A stretch of DNA of 64,000 nucleotides from Desulfovibrio porci (GCF_009696265.1 NZ_VUMH01000010.1:80191-144190), one strand, 5' to 3'; shown: positions 8,787 to 19,941, counted from the stretch's first letter. Translations and numbers: made by a program. The notes: a model not told the origin generated them from the letters alone.

Positions 8787-9659
8787 ATGAATGTGACCTT
8801 GTGCCTCAGACTGCCGTTCCTGCGCGGGCCGCTGCCCCGGGGACTGGACCCGGATTCCTCCTCCGCCCCGGCCTGGCCGGGAGCCCTGCGCCTCTGGCCG
8901 GGCCTGCCGGACGATCTTTGCGCTGTGCATGATGCAGCGGCCCCGGCCTGCGGCCGCCACCGCCCGTCAAATTATCCCTTCAGCGAACGCGAGGCCGCGG
9001 CCTGTCTGGCGGATCTGCGCCAGATGGACGTGGCGGCGCTTTCCGGCCTGCCGCTGGGCGCCGCCGTGGCGGGCAACGCGCGCAACGCGCGGCAGCAGGC
9101 CGAGCTGGCCGCGCTGAAAGACCTGGACAGGCTCGACGGCGCGACCCCTCCGGCGGCGGAAGCCGCCCGTCGGGAGCGGCTGGAGCGCGAACAGGCCCAG
9201 AAGACCCTGCTCTGGCTCTGGCTTCAGGAAGAACGCCTGGCCGAACTGGCCGATCTGGCGCGGCGCTATGCGGACAACGCGGGCCGCCTGACCGCCGCCC
9301 TGGGCGTGGAAGAGGACGAACGCCCGCGCGGTCTGCCTTTTCTGGGCGCGTCCATCGCTCTGGACCCGTCCCTGGTTCCGCCCTGGCGACTGGCGGCGGC
9401 CAATGCCGCGTATTTTCTGCCCGGGGACGCGGCGCTGGCGGCGGAAGGCCCCATGCGCGCGGACCTGCTGGAACGGCTCGACTTCAGCCCCGCGCCGCAC
9501 TACGCGGAATTGCTGGGCTGCCCGGCGGAGCAGGCCGACGAGATAGTGGAAGCCCGCGCCCCGCTCTGGCGGGCGCTGGGGCATTCGCGTCCGCCGGGGC
9601 GGGAAGCGGACGGCCCCCTGGCCGTGGAGCGCGTCTGGTTGACCTGGGGGCGCGCATGA
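8787..9659 (+). CDS. Hypothetical protein, Ala/Leu/Arg-rich helical
   Basis: A 290-residue protein not recognised from any characterised family. It has no signal peptide or membrane segment. The central part (about 100-190) is rich in Ala, Leu, Glu and Arg with a strong helical pattern (EAARRERLEREQAQKTLL). The last codons overlap the start of the next gene as ATGA, so it is translationally coupled to a HAD-family phosphatase. Codon use is like that of neighbouring genes, supporting a real gene. Possibly lineage-specific to Desulfovibrionaceae. Confidence 0.7.
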   Translation: MNVTLCLRLPFLRGPLPRGLDPDSSSAPAWPGALRLWPGLPDDLCAVHDAAAPACGRHRPSNYPFSEREAAACLADLRQMDVAALSGLPLGAAVAGNARNARQQAELAALKDLDRLDGATPPAAEAARRERLEREQAQKTLLWLWLQEERLAELADLARRYADNAGRLTAALGVEEDERPRGLPFLGASIALDPSLVPPWRLAAANAAYFLPGDAALAAEGPMRADLLERLDFSPAPHYAELLGCPAEQADEIVEARAPLWRALGHSRPPGREADGPLAVERVWLTWGRA

Positions 9660-10315
9660 GCGGAGCGCTTTTTCCCCACGGTCTGAGCGGCGTGATTTTC
9701 GACTGCGACGGCGTGATGATCAATTCCCGCGCGGCCAATGACGAGTTCTACAATCGCGTGCTGGCCTATTTCGGCCTGCCGCCCATGACGCCGGAGCAGG
9801 AGGCCTATTCCTTCATGGCCACGGCGGGTCAGGCCCTGCGCTACATCCTGCCCGAGCGTTTGCACGGCGAGATCGACCGCGTGACCAGGGACGAAATCAA
9901 CTACCAGCGCGATATCCTGCCCCTGCTGCGCCTCATGCCCGGTTTTCGCGAATTTGCGGAAGAGCTGCACGCCGGGGGCGTGCGCATGGCCATCGCCACC
10001 AACCGCACGGAGCAGGGCATACAAAGGGTTCTGGACTTTTTCGCCTTGCCCCCCTATTTTAATCCTGTGCTCACGGCGAGCAACGCCGCGCCCAAGCCGT
10101 CGCCCGAGGGCGCGTTGCGCATCTGTGCGGACTGGGGCGTGCGGCCCCGGGATACGCTTTTTGTGGGCGACAGCCCGCATGACAAGGAGGCCGCCGAAGC
10201 GGCGGGGGTGACGTTCGCGGCTTTCAACGGCGGCGACCTGCAAGGCCGGATCGTCGCGCCGGATTTCGCCGCTCTGGGCCGGGCCCTGGCTCCGGTTCTG
10301 ACGAGCCGCCATTGA
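9656..10315 (+). CDS. HAD-family hydrolase, phosphoglycolate-phosphatase-like
   Basis: A 219-residue cytoplasmic HAD hydrolase. Motif I is VIFDCDGVMIN with the nucleophile Asp, motif II is the IATNRT segment, motif III contains the Lys of PKPSPEGAL, and motif IV is LFVGDSPHDKEAA. The helical cap between motifs I and II places it in the beta-phosphoglucomutase/phosphoglycolate phosphatase group. The substrate cannot be assigned. It overlaps the upstream hypothetical gene by 4 bases. Confidence 0.85.
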   Translation: MSGALFPHGLSGVIFDCDGVMINSRAANDEFYNRVLAYFGLPPMTPEQEAYSFMATAGQALRYILPERLHGEIDRVTRDEINYQRDILPLLRLMPGFREFAEELHAGGVRMAIATNRTEQGIQRVLDFFALPPYFNPVLTASNAAPKPSPEGALRICADWGVRPRDTLFVGDSPHDKEAAEAAGVTFAAFNGGDLQGRIVAPDFAALGRALAPVLTSRH

Positions 10316-10350
10316 TTCACGTCTAGTCTTAAGGTTAGGTCGGAGACTGC

Positions 10351-10653
10351 ATGATTGTGCTTGCCAATACGTTGAGCGCCATAGCCCTGGTGCTGGGTTC
10401 GCTGCTGAATATCTATTTCTGGATTGTAATCATCTCCGCCGTGCTGACCTGGGTGCGGCCCGATCCTTACAATCCCATTGTGCGGACCTTGCGGCTCCTG
10501 ACCGAGCCTGTCTTTTACCGGGTGCGCAAATGGCTGCCCTTCACCTATACGAGCGGCCTGGATTTCTCGCCGGTGGTGGTGCTGCTGGCCATTGAGCTGA
10601 TCAACCGTATCGTGATCGCCTCGCTGGCGCAGTATGCCATCGCCCTGCATTAA
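10351..10653 (+). CDS. YggT-family integral membrane protein
   Basis: A 100-residue protein with two hydrophobic segments (about residues 5-32 and 70-95) around the conserved YggT stretch SAVLTWVRPDPYNPIVRTLRLLTEPVFYRVR (shown in part). Family members sit in the inner membrane and have been linked to osmotic tolerance and, in some bacteria, to cell-division gene clusters. A GGAG site lies 5 bases before ATG 10351. It follows the HAD gene by 35 bp and is probably co-transcribed with it. Confidence 0.88.
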   Translation: MIVLANTLSAIALVLGSLLNIYFWIVIISAVLTWVRPDPYNPIVRTLRLLTEPVFYRVRKWLPFTYTSGLDFSPVVVLLAIELINRIVIASLAQYAIALH

Positions 10654-10851
10654 GGGCGCTTCCCGAAGCGGTTGTTTTGCCTTCCGGCCGCGCCAGACTT
10701 TTTCCCTGCCGGGAGGGCAAAAACCTCCATGGGAAAACCGCCCCCGGGCCGAGCTGCTTTGAAGTTCTCATGTTTCAAGGCCGGGATGCCCCCCAGACGG
10801 GCTTTTTGCGCGGATCGTCCGCACTTGAACATCTAACGCTGGAGATTTCTT

Positions 10852-11079
10852 ATGGATCAGCATGAAATTGACCTGCTGGAAAAGTACGCGCCCACTGATC
10901 CGGAGCTGAAATCCCTTTGGGAAGATCACGTGCTCTACGAAAAGCAGGTGGAAAAGCTGGAAGGCAAAGCCTACCGCACGCCCACCGAAGAGCAGACCCT
11001 GAAACAACTGAAGAAGCAGAAGCTGGAAGGCAAAACCAGGCTGATGGACATCCTGGATCGTCTGAAAAAGCAAGACTAA
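10852..11079 (+). CDS. DUF465 family small helical protein
   Basis: A 75-residue, highly charged helical protein with the family pattern MDQHEIDLLEKYAPTDPELK followed by LWEDHVLYEKQVEKLE. This matches DUF465/YdcH-like proteins, which have no defined function and resemble a short coiled coil. It lies 24 bp upstream of ilvB in the same direction and may be the first gene of the ilv operon. The preceding 200 bp carry no other gene and should hold the promoter. Confidence 0.8.
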   Translation: MDQHEIDLLEKYAPTDPELKSLWEDHVLYEKQVEKLEGKAYRTPTEEQTLKQLKKQKLEGKTRLMDILDRLKKQD

Positions 11080-11103
11080 TAAAAGTGGTTGAGGAGCCGG
11101 TCT

Positions 11104-12795
11104 ATGGAATGCACAGGTGCGCAGATTCTTCTTGAATCCCTGAAGCGTGAAGGCGTGGACGTGCTGTTCGGCTATCCGGGCGGCGCGGTGATCGATATTT
11201 ATGACGAGCTGCCGCGACATCCCGAGATCCGCCATGTGCTGGTCCGCCATGAGCAGGGAGCTGTGCACGCGGCTGACGGCTATGCCCGCGCCTCCGGCAA
11301 GGTCGGGGCCTGCCTGGTGACCTCCGGGCCGGGCGCCACCAATACGGTGACGGGCATAGCCACAGCGTATTCCGACTCCATTCCGCTGGTTGTGGTCACG
11401 GGCCAGGTGCCTACCAAGCTCATCGGCAACGACGCCTTCCAGGAAGTGGACATTGTGGGCATCACCCGCCCGTGCACCAAGCACAATTTTCTGGTCAAGG
11501 ACGTGAACAAGCTGGCTCTGACCATCCGCCAGGCCTTTTATCTGGCCCGTTCCGGGCGGCCCGGCCCGGTGCTGGTGGACCTGCCCAAGGATGTGGTCCA
11601 GGCCAGGGCGGAGTTTACCTGGCCCGAAGACATCTACATGCGCAGCTACAACCCCACCTACAAGCCCAATCTCAACCAGTTGCGGCGCACGGTGGAAGAG
11701 CTGGCCCAGGCCAAACGCCCGGTGCTGCTGGCAGGCGGCGGCGTGATCATGGCCAATGCCGCCGAAGAACTGACCGCCCTGGCGCGCCGCCTGCACATTC
11801 CCGTGGCCTGCACGCTCATGGGGCTGGGCGGCTTTCCGGCCACGGACCCGCTTTCGCTGGGCATGGTGGGCATGCACGGCACCTACGCCGCCAATCTCGC
11901 CATCAACAACGCGGACCTGCTGGTCTGCGTGGGCGCGCGCTTTGACGACCGCGTCACCGGCAAACTGACGGCCTTCGCGCCCAAGGCGCGCATTGTGCAT
12001 ATCGACATCGACCCCACCTCCATCCGCAAGAACGTGGCGGTGGAAGTGCCGGTGGTGGGCGACTGCAAGCAGGCTCTGGCGGGCATCATGGAAATCTGCG
12101 AGGCCAAGCTGTCCGGCAAGGACTGGGCCGCGGAGCACGCCGAATGGGTCAGGGCCGTGGCCGAATGGAAGGAAAGCAAGCCCCTCAGTTACCAGAAAAA
12201 CGGCAACATCAAGCCCCAACAGGTAGTGGAAGCCCTGCGCGAACTCACCCGCGGCGACGCCATCATCGCCACGGAAGTGGGACAGCACCAGATGTGGGCG
12301 GCCCAGTTCTACAGCTTCACCAAGCCGCGCACCCTGCTGACCAGCGGCGGCCTGGGCACCATGGGCTACGGCTTTCCGGCGGCCATCGGCGCGCAGTTCG
12401 CCCTGCCGGACAAGATGGTCATCGCCGTGGCCGGCGACGCCTCGCTGCAGATGAACATTCAGGAACTGGCCACGGCCGTGGCCTATAAACTGCCGGTCAA
12501 GGTGGTTATTCTGAACAACCGCCATCTCGGCATGGTGCGCCAGTGGCAGGAGCTTTTCTACAACCACAATTACAGCTCCACCAATATGGAGGCTCAGCCT
12601 GACTTTGTGAAGCTGGCTGAAGCCTACGGGGCCGAAGGCTACCGCATTGAAAAGCCTGAGGATCTCCTGCCCGAGCTGGAAAAGGCCCTGGCCACGCCCA
12701 ACCCCGCCTTCATCGACGTGGTGGTGGAGCGCGAGGAAAACGTCTATCCCATTGTGCCCGCCGGCGCGGCGCTGGACGAAATGCTGCTGGTGTAG
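11104..12795 (+). CDS. ilvB: Acetolactate synthase large (catalytic) subunit
   Basis: A 563-residue thiamine-diphosphate enzyme that joins two pyruvates to acetolactate, or pyruvate with 2-ketobutyrate, as the first common step of branched-chain amino acid synthesis. Visible are the N-terminal pyrimidine-binding domain (FGYPGGAVIDIYDEL, catalytic Glu in VRHEQGAVHAADGYAR), the central FAD-binding-type domain, and the C-terminal ThDP motif (GDASLQMNIQELATA...NN). A TTG 15 bases upstream is in frame, but ATG 11104 follows a GAGGAG site and is the better start. It is followed directly by ilvN. Confidence 0.97.
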   Translation: MECTGAQILLESLKREGVDVLFGYPGGAVIDIYDELPRHPEIRHVLVRHEQGAVHAADGYARASGKVGACLVTSGPGATNTVTGIATAYSDSIPLVVVTGQVPTKLIGNDAFQEVDIVGITRPCTKHNFLVKDVNKLALTIRQAFYLARSGRPGPVLVDLPKDVVQARAEFTWPEDIYMRSYNPTYKPNLNQLRRTVEELAQAKRPVLLAGGGVIMANAAEELTALARRLHIPVACTLMGLGGFPATDPLSLGMVGMHGTYAANLAINNADLLVCVGARFDDRVTGKLTAFAPKARIVHIDIDPTSIRKNVAVEVPVVGDCKQALAGIMEICEAKLSGKDWAAEHAEWVRAVAEWKESKPLSYQKNGNIKPQQVVEALRELTRGDAIIATEVGQHQMWAAQFYSFTKPRTLLTSGGLGTMGYGFPAAIGAQFALPDKMVIAVAGDASLQMNIQELATAVAYKLPVKVVILNNRHLGMVRQWQELFYNHNYSSTNMEAQPDFVKLAEAYGAEGYRIEKPEDLLPELEKALATPNPAFIDVVVEREENVYPIVPAGAALDEMLLV

Positions 12796-12804
12796 GAGAT
12801 GGCT

Positions 12805-13293
12805 ATGCAACGACACGTGCTTTCCGTGCTGGTGGAAAACGAACCCGGCGTGCTTTCCCGCGTGGTGGGCCTGTTCAGCGGGCGCGGCTTCAATATCGAT
12901 TCGCTCAATGTGGCCCCGACCCTTGAGGACGGCGTTTCGCACATGACCATCACCACCTATGGCGACAGCATGATTCTGGAGCAGATCATGAAGCATCTGC
13001 ACAAAATCGTCTCGGTCATCAAGGTGATGGATTTTGCGGACACCCCCGCCGTGGAGCGGGAGATGATGTTCGTCAAGGTGCAGGCCGAAGGTCCCATGCG
13101 CGGTGAAATTCTGCGCACGGTAGAGATCTTTCGCTGCAAGGTCGTGGACGTCAGCTGCAATGAAATGACCATTGAGGCCACGGGCGACTACGGCAAGCTG
13201 GAGGCCATCATCAGCCTGCTGCAGCGTTTTGGCATCAAGGAACTGGCGCGCACCGGCTCTGTGGCCATGCGCCGCTCCAAGAAGGTGGATTGA
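12805..13293 (+). CDS. ilvN: Acetolactate synthase small (regulatory) subunit
   Basis: A 162-residue regulatory subunit with an N-terminal ACT domain (HVLSVLVENEPGVLSRVVGLFSGRGFNIDSL) and the conserved C-terminal domain. It binds IlvB and confers valine feedback inhibition. Two ATGs lie in frame: the AGGAG site abuts the first (12799) and is 6 bases from the second (12805), so the second is chosen. The gap to ilvB is 9 bp, indicating translational coupling. Confidence 0.95.
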   Translation: MQRHVLSVLVENEPGVLSRVVGLFSGRGFNIDSLNVAPTLEDGVSHMTITTYGDSMILEQIMKHLHKIVSVIKVMDFADTPAVEREMMFVKVQAEGPMRGEILRTVEIFRCKVVDVSCNEMTIEATGDYGKLEAIISLLQRFGIKELARTGSVAMRRSKKVD

Positions 13294-13414
13294 CGCGTCG
13301 CCCGCAAAGGTGCATGCCAAGTTCGAAGCGAGAACGGAGCGCGGCAGTCCGCGCCCCCCTATTTCCCATTTCCCCTCCGCATGTGCGGCCGGGAGGCGTT
13401 TTGTTTAACCGTGA

Positions 13415-14437
<1,023 letters not shown>

Positions 14438-14463
14438 TCCAGCATCATCTTGCTTTTTTTCAG

Positions 14464-14487
14464 GGAGCGCTCCGGCGCTCCTTTTTT
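14464..14487 (+). terminator. Intrinsic terminator of the ilv operon
   Basis: A perfect 7-bp stem (GGAGCGC / GCGCTCC, 4-nt loop) followed directly by six T residues, 26 bp after the ilvC stop. Confidence 0.88.
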
Positions 14488-14491
14488 ATGA

Positions 14492-14526
14492 CAAAAAAAG
14501 GGAACCGGCCGTATTCGCCGGTTCCC
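14492..14526 (-). terminator. Intrinsic terminator of the first array MCP
   Basis: On the minus strand a perfect 10-bp stem (arms 14500-14509 and 14517-14526, 7-nt loop) is followed by seven T residues, about 33 bp past the MCP stop at 14560. Confidence 0.85.
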
Positions 14527-14559
14527 CCGCAGGTTGCCCCGTTCCAGAACGAGCCTTGG

Positions 14560-16599
14560 TCAGGCGGTTTTCATCTCACGAATCAGTTCCGTAAGCTCCT
14601 GGGTCTGGCCGGTCAGATCGGATACGGCCTTGGCCGCTTCGGCCATGGCCTCGGCGATCTGTCTGCTCATATCGTTGCATTCGAGAATGGAGTGGTTGAT
14701 CTCCTCGCTGGCGGCGGACTGCTCCTCGCTGGCTGCGGCGATGGCGTTGACCTGATCGGCCGTGACTTCAGCCGTGGCCACGATTTCTTCCAGAGCGCGC
14801 CCGGATTCGTTGGCGAACTGCGTGGCTTCCTCAATCTGGGCCACGGCGTTGTCCACCGAGGCGGTGCTCTTGGCGGTACTTTCCTGAATGGCCTTGATGG
14901 CGTTGCCTACATCGTGGGTGGAGGCCATGGTTTTTTCGGCCAGCTTGCGCACCTCGTCGGCCACCACGGCAAAGCCGCGTCCGGCCTCGCCCGCGCGGGC
15001 GGCCTCAATGGCGGCGTTCAGCGCCAGCAGGTTGGTCTGGTCCGCGATGTCCGAAATGACGCCCATGATCTGGTCAATGGAGCGGGCGTGCTCGTTGAGC
15101 TGGCCCATGTCTTCCTTGAGTTCCAGCGAGACCTGATGCACGGACTCAATGCGCCGCAGGGAGCGCTCCACCACTTGGGCGCCTGCTTCGGCCTTTTCCT
15201 TGGTGTCGGCCGAAGCTGAGGAGGCGGAAGAGGCGTTGCGGGCCACTTCCTGCACGGTGGCGTTCATCTCGTTCATGGCCGTGGCGGCCTCGGAAAGGCG
15301 CTGGGCGGCCTCGCCCGCGCCCCGGTCGGACTGCTCGATCTGGGTGGAAAGCTCGGTGGAGGCGGAGGAAACCACAGTGCCCACTTCTTCCAGCCTGCCG
15401 GCCACGGTCAGCAGTGCCTGAGCCTTGGCCTGGGCTTCCTGTCCGGCCGCCTCGGCTTTCCGCATGGCATCCTGTGCCTTGGCCGACTGCTCGCCGGCAT
15501 TCCGGGTTTCCTGTTCGGCCTTCTTGATATTGGCTTCCAGAGCGGCCACCATTTCCACAATGGCGGCGTACACGCCCTGCTTCTTGCCGCCGTCGTGCAC
15601 ATTGTAGTCGCCGCCCGCCACGCGGCGGGCAATGGCGTTCAGCTCGCCGGGATCCTTGCCCAACTGGCGCATTACGTTACGGGAAAGGTAGAGGGTGAGC
15701 AGAATGCCGCAGAGCAGAGCCGCGGTGCAGAAAGACACGATCACGGTGTCGGCTCTGGCGTTGGCTTTCTGCACTTCCTGAACGCCGAAAAGCGACAGCT
15801 CTGTGGCGCTGGCCTCTACGTCACGGAATGCCGCGGCCAGTTTTTTCAAATCCCGCGCCTGTCTGCCCAGAATTTCCAGATAGTCGCGCGTCAGGGTGGA
15901 GTATTTTTCCATTTCGTCAACAACAGCGGCCATCTGCGTCTTGTTGGACGAAGTGAGGAAAAGTTCCTTTTGTTCGATCATGCGGGCGCGCGTCTTTTCC
16001 AGAAATTCCACCACGTTGTTGAGCTCTTCCTGAGAGGAGCTGATGGCGAGCTTGTTGATGGCGGCCCGCAGACGGGTGGTCTCATCCCGCAGGTTCATGG
16101 ACCGCGTCAGATTGTCTATCCTGCGCTGTTCAAAACCCTGCTCGGCGATGGCAGTGCGGATGCCCTCTTCCAGGGCATTAAACCGCTTCCACAGACCGGC
16201 GAAAATTTCCTCGGCCCCGGCCAGGGTTTTTTGGCTTTTCTTGTGGTCTTCGATCACCGTTTTCAAGAAGTTGCCGAGCTCCCGCACCTGCTTGATGCCG
16301 TCCTCCACTTTCCGCCTGTTTTCAGCCGCCATAATCAGGGGAAGGCACGACTCGAAATGCTGTATGGCCCCCTCCAGTTCCTTCATGGCAGCCTTGGCGA
16401 AGCTTTCTTCTCCATAGACGATGAATCTCAGATAGTTGCCTTGCACCTTCAGCAGGGCGGTTTTGCCGTTGTCCAGATAGGCGGCCTCAGCGGAATAGAC
16501 GCTCATGTTCTCCGTCAGATAGTAGCTGGCGATGCCCAGGCCCAGCGTCATCAGAAGAACCAGCGAAAAACCCAGTACCAACTTTGTCTGCAACTTCAT
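14560..16599 (-). CDS. Methyl-accepting chemotaxis protein (array copy A)
   Basis: A 679-residue transmembrane chemoreceptor. TM1 spans about residues 8-30, a long helical periplasmic sensor about 31-275, and TM2 about 280-303. A HAMP-like segment ([23 protein letters not shown]) is followed by the MCP signalling hairpin to the C terminus (LIREMKTA). There is no NWETF-type tether. The signalling half is close to the other array copies, but the sensor is longer and unrelated by eye. ATG 16599 has a GGGAGG site; a longer in-frame start lacks one. Ligand unknown. Confidence 0.93.
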   Translation of the reverse strand: MKLQTKLVLGFSLVLLMTLGLGIASYYLTENMSVYSAEAAYLDNGKTALLKVQGNYLRFIVYGEESFAKAAMKELEGAIQHFESCLPLIMAAENRRKVEDGIKQVRELGNFLKTVIEDHKKSQKTLAGAEEIFAGLWKRFNALEEGIRTAIAEQGFEQRRIDNLTRSMNLRDETTRLRAAINKLAISSSQEELNNVVEFLEKTRARMIEQKELFLTSSNKTQMAAVVDEMEKYSTLTRDYLEILGRQARDLKKLAAAFRDVEASATELSLFGVQEVQKANARADTVIVSFCTAALLCGILLTLYLSRNVMRQLGKDPGELNAIARRVAGGDYNVHDGGKKQGVYAAIVEMVAALEANIKKAEQETRNAGEQSAKAQDAMRKAEAAGQEAQAKAQALLTVAGRLEEVGTVVSSASTELSTQIEQSDRGAGEAAQRLSEAATAMNEMNATVQEVARNASSASSASADTKEKAEAGAQVVERSLRRIESVHQVSLELKEDMGQLNEHARSIDQIMGVISDIADQTNLLALNAAIEAARAGEAGRGFAVVADEVRKLAEKTMASTHDVGNAIKAIQESTAKSTASVDNAVAQIEEATQFANESGRALEEIVATAEVTADQVNAIAAASEEQSAASEEINHSILECNDMSRQIAEAMAEAAKAVSDLTGQTQELTELIREMKTA

Positions 16600-17026
16600 G
16601 TGTAACCTCCCACGCCGCAGATGAAACAATGATGCCCTTTTGGCGGGGCGATTACCGCCCCGCCCTCGCGCCTCCTCCCTGTCCACAGAGAGGAGGTCTG
16701 TTTTTGACAAAGCCCCCATAATGGATATGCCATCGTCTCTCGCACAAGGCGGCCATCCTCAACGGCCATGTTTATATGCCCGCCATGCCTTGCGCGTATG
16801 CAGCGTGACGCGGCGTTGTTGACCTCTGTCGGCATTATTTATCGGAATGCGTGAATTCATCTTTAGTGCAATACGGGTATTATTTGGAATATTTTTTTGT
16901 TAATCAAAGTGGTTAACAGATAATTATGGGTTTTTCAAAGTACATTAAATAACGTAATTATATTGTCAAAAAATCATATAAATACGCTTTTTATCGTGTA
17001 TTTATGATTTTTAGTGTTTTTAAAAT

Positions 17027-17064
17027 AAAAAAAAGCGCGGTCCGCTGGTCATTGCGGATCGCGC
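17027..17064 (-). terminator. Second terminator downstream of MCP copy B
   Basis: An 11-bp stem with one mismatch (arms 17035-17045 and 17054-17064, 8-nt loop) is followed on the minus strand by eight T residues. Confidence 0.78.
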
Positions 17065-17201
17065 CTCAGGCATGGCCCGTTTGGCATTTTTCCAGGAGCG
17101 GCCACAAGCTCCGCTGGGCTGCGCGCGCAAGGTCAGGGGCAACACGCGGCTTTGCCTGTGAAGGCGGGCGTCGCCAACAAAGCATGGCGGCAAAGCGCAA
17201 A

Positions 17202-17229
17202 AGGGCGGGTGTCGGGGGACACCCGCCCT
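17202..17229 (-). terminator. Conserved 3' hairpin after MCP copy B
   Basis: A perfect 12-bp stem around a 4-base loop lies about 115 bp past the stop codon, followed on the minus strand by TTTT. The same stem with a complementary loop follows copy C at 19914-19941, and a one-mismatch version follows copy D at 23192-23217. Confidence 0.7.
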
Positions 17230-17344
17230 ATGGGGAAGCGCACCCTGCTGTCCACTTCAGGGTGCCTGACGGACGCGTGTTGTCAAATACGCGCCCGCGT
17301 GTGCGGCCGGGGGCTTGCGCTGATCCCTGGCCGCAACATTGTGA

Positions 17345-19084
17345 TCAGGCTTCTTTCAGCTCGCGGATCAGGTCCGTAAGCCCTTGTGCTTGGGCGGCCA
17401 GGTCGGACACGGCCTTGGCCGCCTCAGCCATGGCCTCGGCGGTCTGCTTGGACATGTCGTTGACCTGGACGATGGACTGATTGATTTCTTCGCTGGCGGA
17501 GGACTGCTCCTCGCTGGCCGTGGCAATGGCGTTGACCTGGTCCGCCGTGATTTCCACGGTGGCCACGATTTCCTGCAGGGCCGCACCGGATTGGCTGGCC
17601 AGTTCGTTGGCCTCGCTGATGCGTTCCACGGCGTTGTCCATGCCGGTCATGCTCTTGGCCGTGCTTTCCTGAATGGCCTTGATGGCATTGCCCACATCCT
17701 GGGTGGAGGTCATGGTTTTTTCGGCCAGCTTGCGCACCTCGTCGGCCACCACGGCGAAACCGCGTCCGGCCTCGCCCGCGCGGGCGGCCTCAATGGCGGC
17801 GTTCAGCGCCAGCAGATTGGTCTGGTCCGCGATGTCCGAGATGACGCCCATGATTCGGGTGATGTCCTGGGCGTGCTCGTTGAGCTGGGTCATGTCTTCC
17901 TTGAGGTCCAGCGACATCTGGTGCACCTCTTCAATGCTGTGCACGGCCTTTTCCACCACCTGCGCGCCTGCTTCGGCCTTTTCCCTGGTTTCGGCGGAGG
18001 CGGCGGAGGCCGACCCCGCGTTCTTGGCCACTTCCTGGACCGTGGCGTTCATTTCGTTCATGGCTGTGGCCGCTTCGGAAAGACGGGAGGCGGATTCAGC
18101 CGCGCCCCGGTCGGATTGCTCGATCTGGGCCGAAAGCTCGGCGGAGGCGGAGGAAACAATGTTGCCCACGGTTTCCAACTTGTCGGCGGCTACCAGCATG
18201 GCTTCTGTCTTGGCCTGGGCCTCTTTGCCGGCGGCTTCGGCCTGTTGCATGGCCTCCTGCGCCTTGGCGGACTACTCTTTAGCGTTTTGCGACTCGCGCC
18301 GGGCATTCTCGATATGGGTTTTCAGGGCGTTGACCATTTCCACAATAGCGCCGTAGACGCCCACTTTTTTGCCGCCGTCGTCCACATTATAGTCGCCGTC
18401 CACCACGCGGTGGGCAAGGGTATTCAGCTCTCCGGGGTCCTTGCCCAACTGGCGGAGAGTATTGCGTACCAGCAGCAGGGTCAGGAGGACGGCAATCAGC
18501 ACGGCCGCAACTACCAAAATAATGCCGATCAGACGCGCGGTGTCGTATATCACGTCGCCCGCGGCATTGGCTTTATCAATAGCCCCGTTGATGCTTCCTA
18601 CCAACTGCTTCAGCTTCTCGTTCATCTCGTCGTATTGGGTGCGTGAATCGCCGTTCAGCACAGCCACGGCTTCCTGCATACGATTTTGCCGAGAAAGCTC
18701 AAGCAAGCGCTGATGCGTGTCCTGATATGTCTGCCGAACCGCCAGATAGGTCTGAAAAACCTGCTTGACCTCGGGACGGAAAATCAAGCCTTCAAGGTTC
18801 CTGATGCCGTTGTCGATGACTTCCTTCCATTTCTCCTGTCTTTTTTCGTATTCCTTCATCTGGGCAGGTTCTGGTGCGTAGAGATGCAGCACTTCGGCCA
18901 AGCGGTATTCCGTGGCCGCCTTGTCGATATTGTTTGCGTTTGCCCGGACCGGGAGCATCTGATTGGTCACTAGGGTAAAGCTGTCGTTGATTTGGGCCAT
19001 CTGCATGAGCAGATACCCGCCGAGGATGCCCATGAGCACAGCCAGACAACCCATGCCCGCCGCAATTTTCGTTGAAAGTTTCAT
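17345..19084 (-). pseudogene. Methyl-accepting chemotaxis protein interrupted by an in-frame amber codon (array copy B)
   Basis: A 579-codon MCP the same size as copies C, D and F, but codon 271 is TAG (18272-18274). The paralogues have CAG (Gln) there, in [13 protein letters not shown]. Before the stop are TM1 (about 8-28), a four-helix-bundle-type periplasmic sensor, TM2 (about 186-208) and the HAMP-like region. After it, in the same frame, is the full signalling hairpin ending in LIRELKEA. No frameshift is needed. It may be a nonsense-mutated pseudogene, a sequencing error, or read through; a start at 18250 could also give a soluble 301-residue signalling fragment. The AAGGAG site before ATG 19084 is intact. 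The leader carries (GA)13 and a terminator hairpin. Confidence 0.85.
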
Positions 19085-19130
19085 AATCCTTCTCCTTTGA
19101 TGATTAGGCTAAGCAGTCCCCCAGCGCAAA

Positions 19131-19170
19131 AACGCCTGCATTCCCCTTCTGACAGGGGAATGCAGGCGTT
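19131..19170 (-). promoter_or_regulatory. Leader terminator/attenuator hairpin of MCP copy B
   Basis: A perfect 16-bp stem with an 8-nt loop (arms 19131-19146 and 19155-19170) is followed on the minus strand by TTTTTGCGC, the form of an intrinsic terminator. It lies between the (GA)13 tract and the start codon at 19084, so it would stop transcripts before the coding region. A smaller stem (19194-19208) precedes it. An attenuator role is inferred from position. Confidence 0.65.
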
Positions 19171-19208
19171 AAAAAAAGCGAATGGGAGAAGAACTTCCTA
19201 CGAGGAAG

Positions 19209-19274
19209 CTAGTCTCTCTCTCTCTCTCTCTCTCTCTCCGCAATAAAGAACGGCGCGGGGCAGACTCGCGTCAT
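19209..19274 (-). other. Possible leader peptide ORF through the (GA)13 tract, copy B
   Basis: A 21-codon ORF starting ATGACGCG runs in frame into the repeat as (Glu-Arg)4-Asp and stops at TAG just after it. No good ribosome site is seen before the ATG. The copy D leader ORF starts with the same eight bases and enters the repeat in the same phase. With n = 13 the frame closes well before the terminator hairpin. Coding status is unproven. Confidence 0.3.
19213..19238. repeat. (CT)13 / (GA)13 dinucleotide tract, leader of MCP copy B
   Basis: Thirteen perfect TC units on the plus strand (GA on the MCP coding strand), about 130 bp upstream of the copy B start. Tracts of this kind are prone to slipped-strand mispairing. 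Confidence 0.95.
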
Positions 19275-19913
19275 AAGGGTTGGAGGGAAGAAAAATCCGG
19301 CGTTTTTATTCATCATATGCCATTGGTGGAAAAATTCCGTGGGTTACGCTACAGGTTGACACTATCGAATGCACTTCTGCCATGTATTATCGGAAAAAGA
19401 AATAAAAGCATTAGTATCTTGAAACATTATCCTGTAAAATATTGGTGAAATCAAGAAAAATCACGATGAATATAAAATTATATAGGAAAATAAAGTTAAA
19501 AATATTATTGTATGTTGTAAATATTGCTCTTAATAAAATAAGAGTTTCACTAAAAAATATTTTTTATTTAGACATTAATATTGCAATGCATAAAATGTAC
19601 AAAATATAAAAACATGCCACCATTGCTTACTGCGGAACGCGTTAAAAATATGACTGAATAAAATATATACTCCTTAAGCAGTAAATTGGTTCGTCCCGAC
19701 GCATGGCATTATGCCGGGTTTTCCGCCTTTCGGTCGGATGCGGCGAACTTTCTTCACGATACAGCAAGACCGCCGCGCATCAAGCCGGAACGATCCGCCC
19801 ATAATCAGGCGCATGCGGCCGGTAAAAACGGAAAAAGCGCGCCTCAGGCCGGATGGTATGCCCGCTCGATGGCGGTTACGGCCTTGCGCCGGTCCGGCAA
19901 CACCCTCCACAGT

Positions 19914-19941
19914 AGGGCGGGTGTCCCCCGACACCCGCCCT
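19914..19941 (-). terminator. Conserved 3' hairpin after MCP copy C
   Basis: A perfect 12-bp stem with a 4-base loop, about 115 bp past the copy C stop. The whole block between stop and hairpin is nearly the same as after copy B, so it was duplicated with the gene. Confidence 0.65.

Larger units (their letters stand above)
16600..17344. other. Intergenic region between MCP copies A and B
   Basis: No gene is supported in this 745-bp gap. From the copy A side it holds a GC-rich leader, then a very AT-rich stretch (about 16840-17030) likely to contain the copy A promoter, then two minus-strand terminators (17027-17064 and 17202-17229) and a 3' block after copy B that is also found after copies C and D. 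Confidence 0.7.

Noticed and set aside
19131..19170. Leader hairpins considered as terminators of the upstream MCP rather than as attenuators.
   Set aside because: Each upstream MCP already has its own hairpin within about 35-145 bp of its stop. The leader hairpins lie 700 bp or more further on, beyond AT-rich promoter-like DNA and close to the next start codon.
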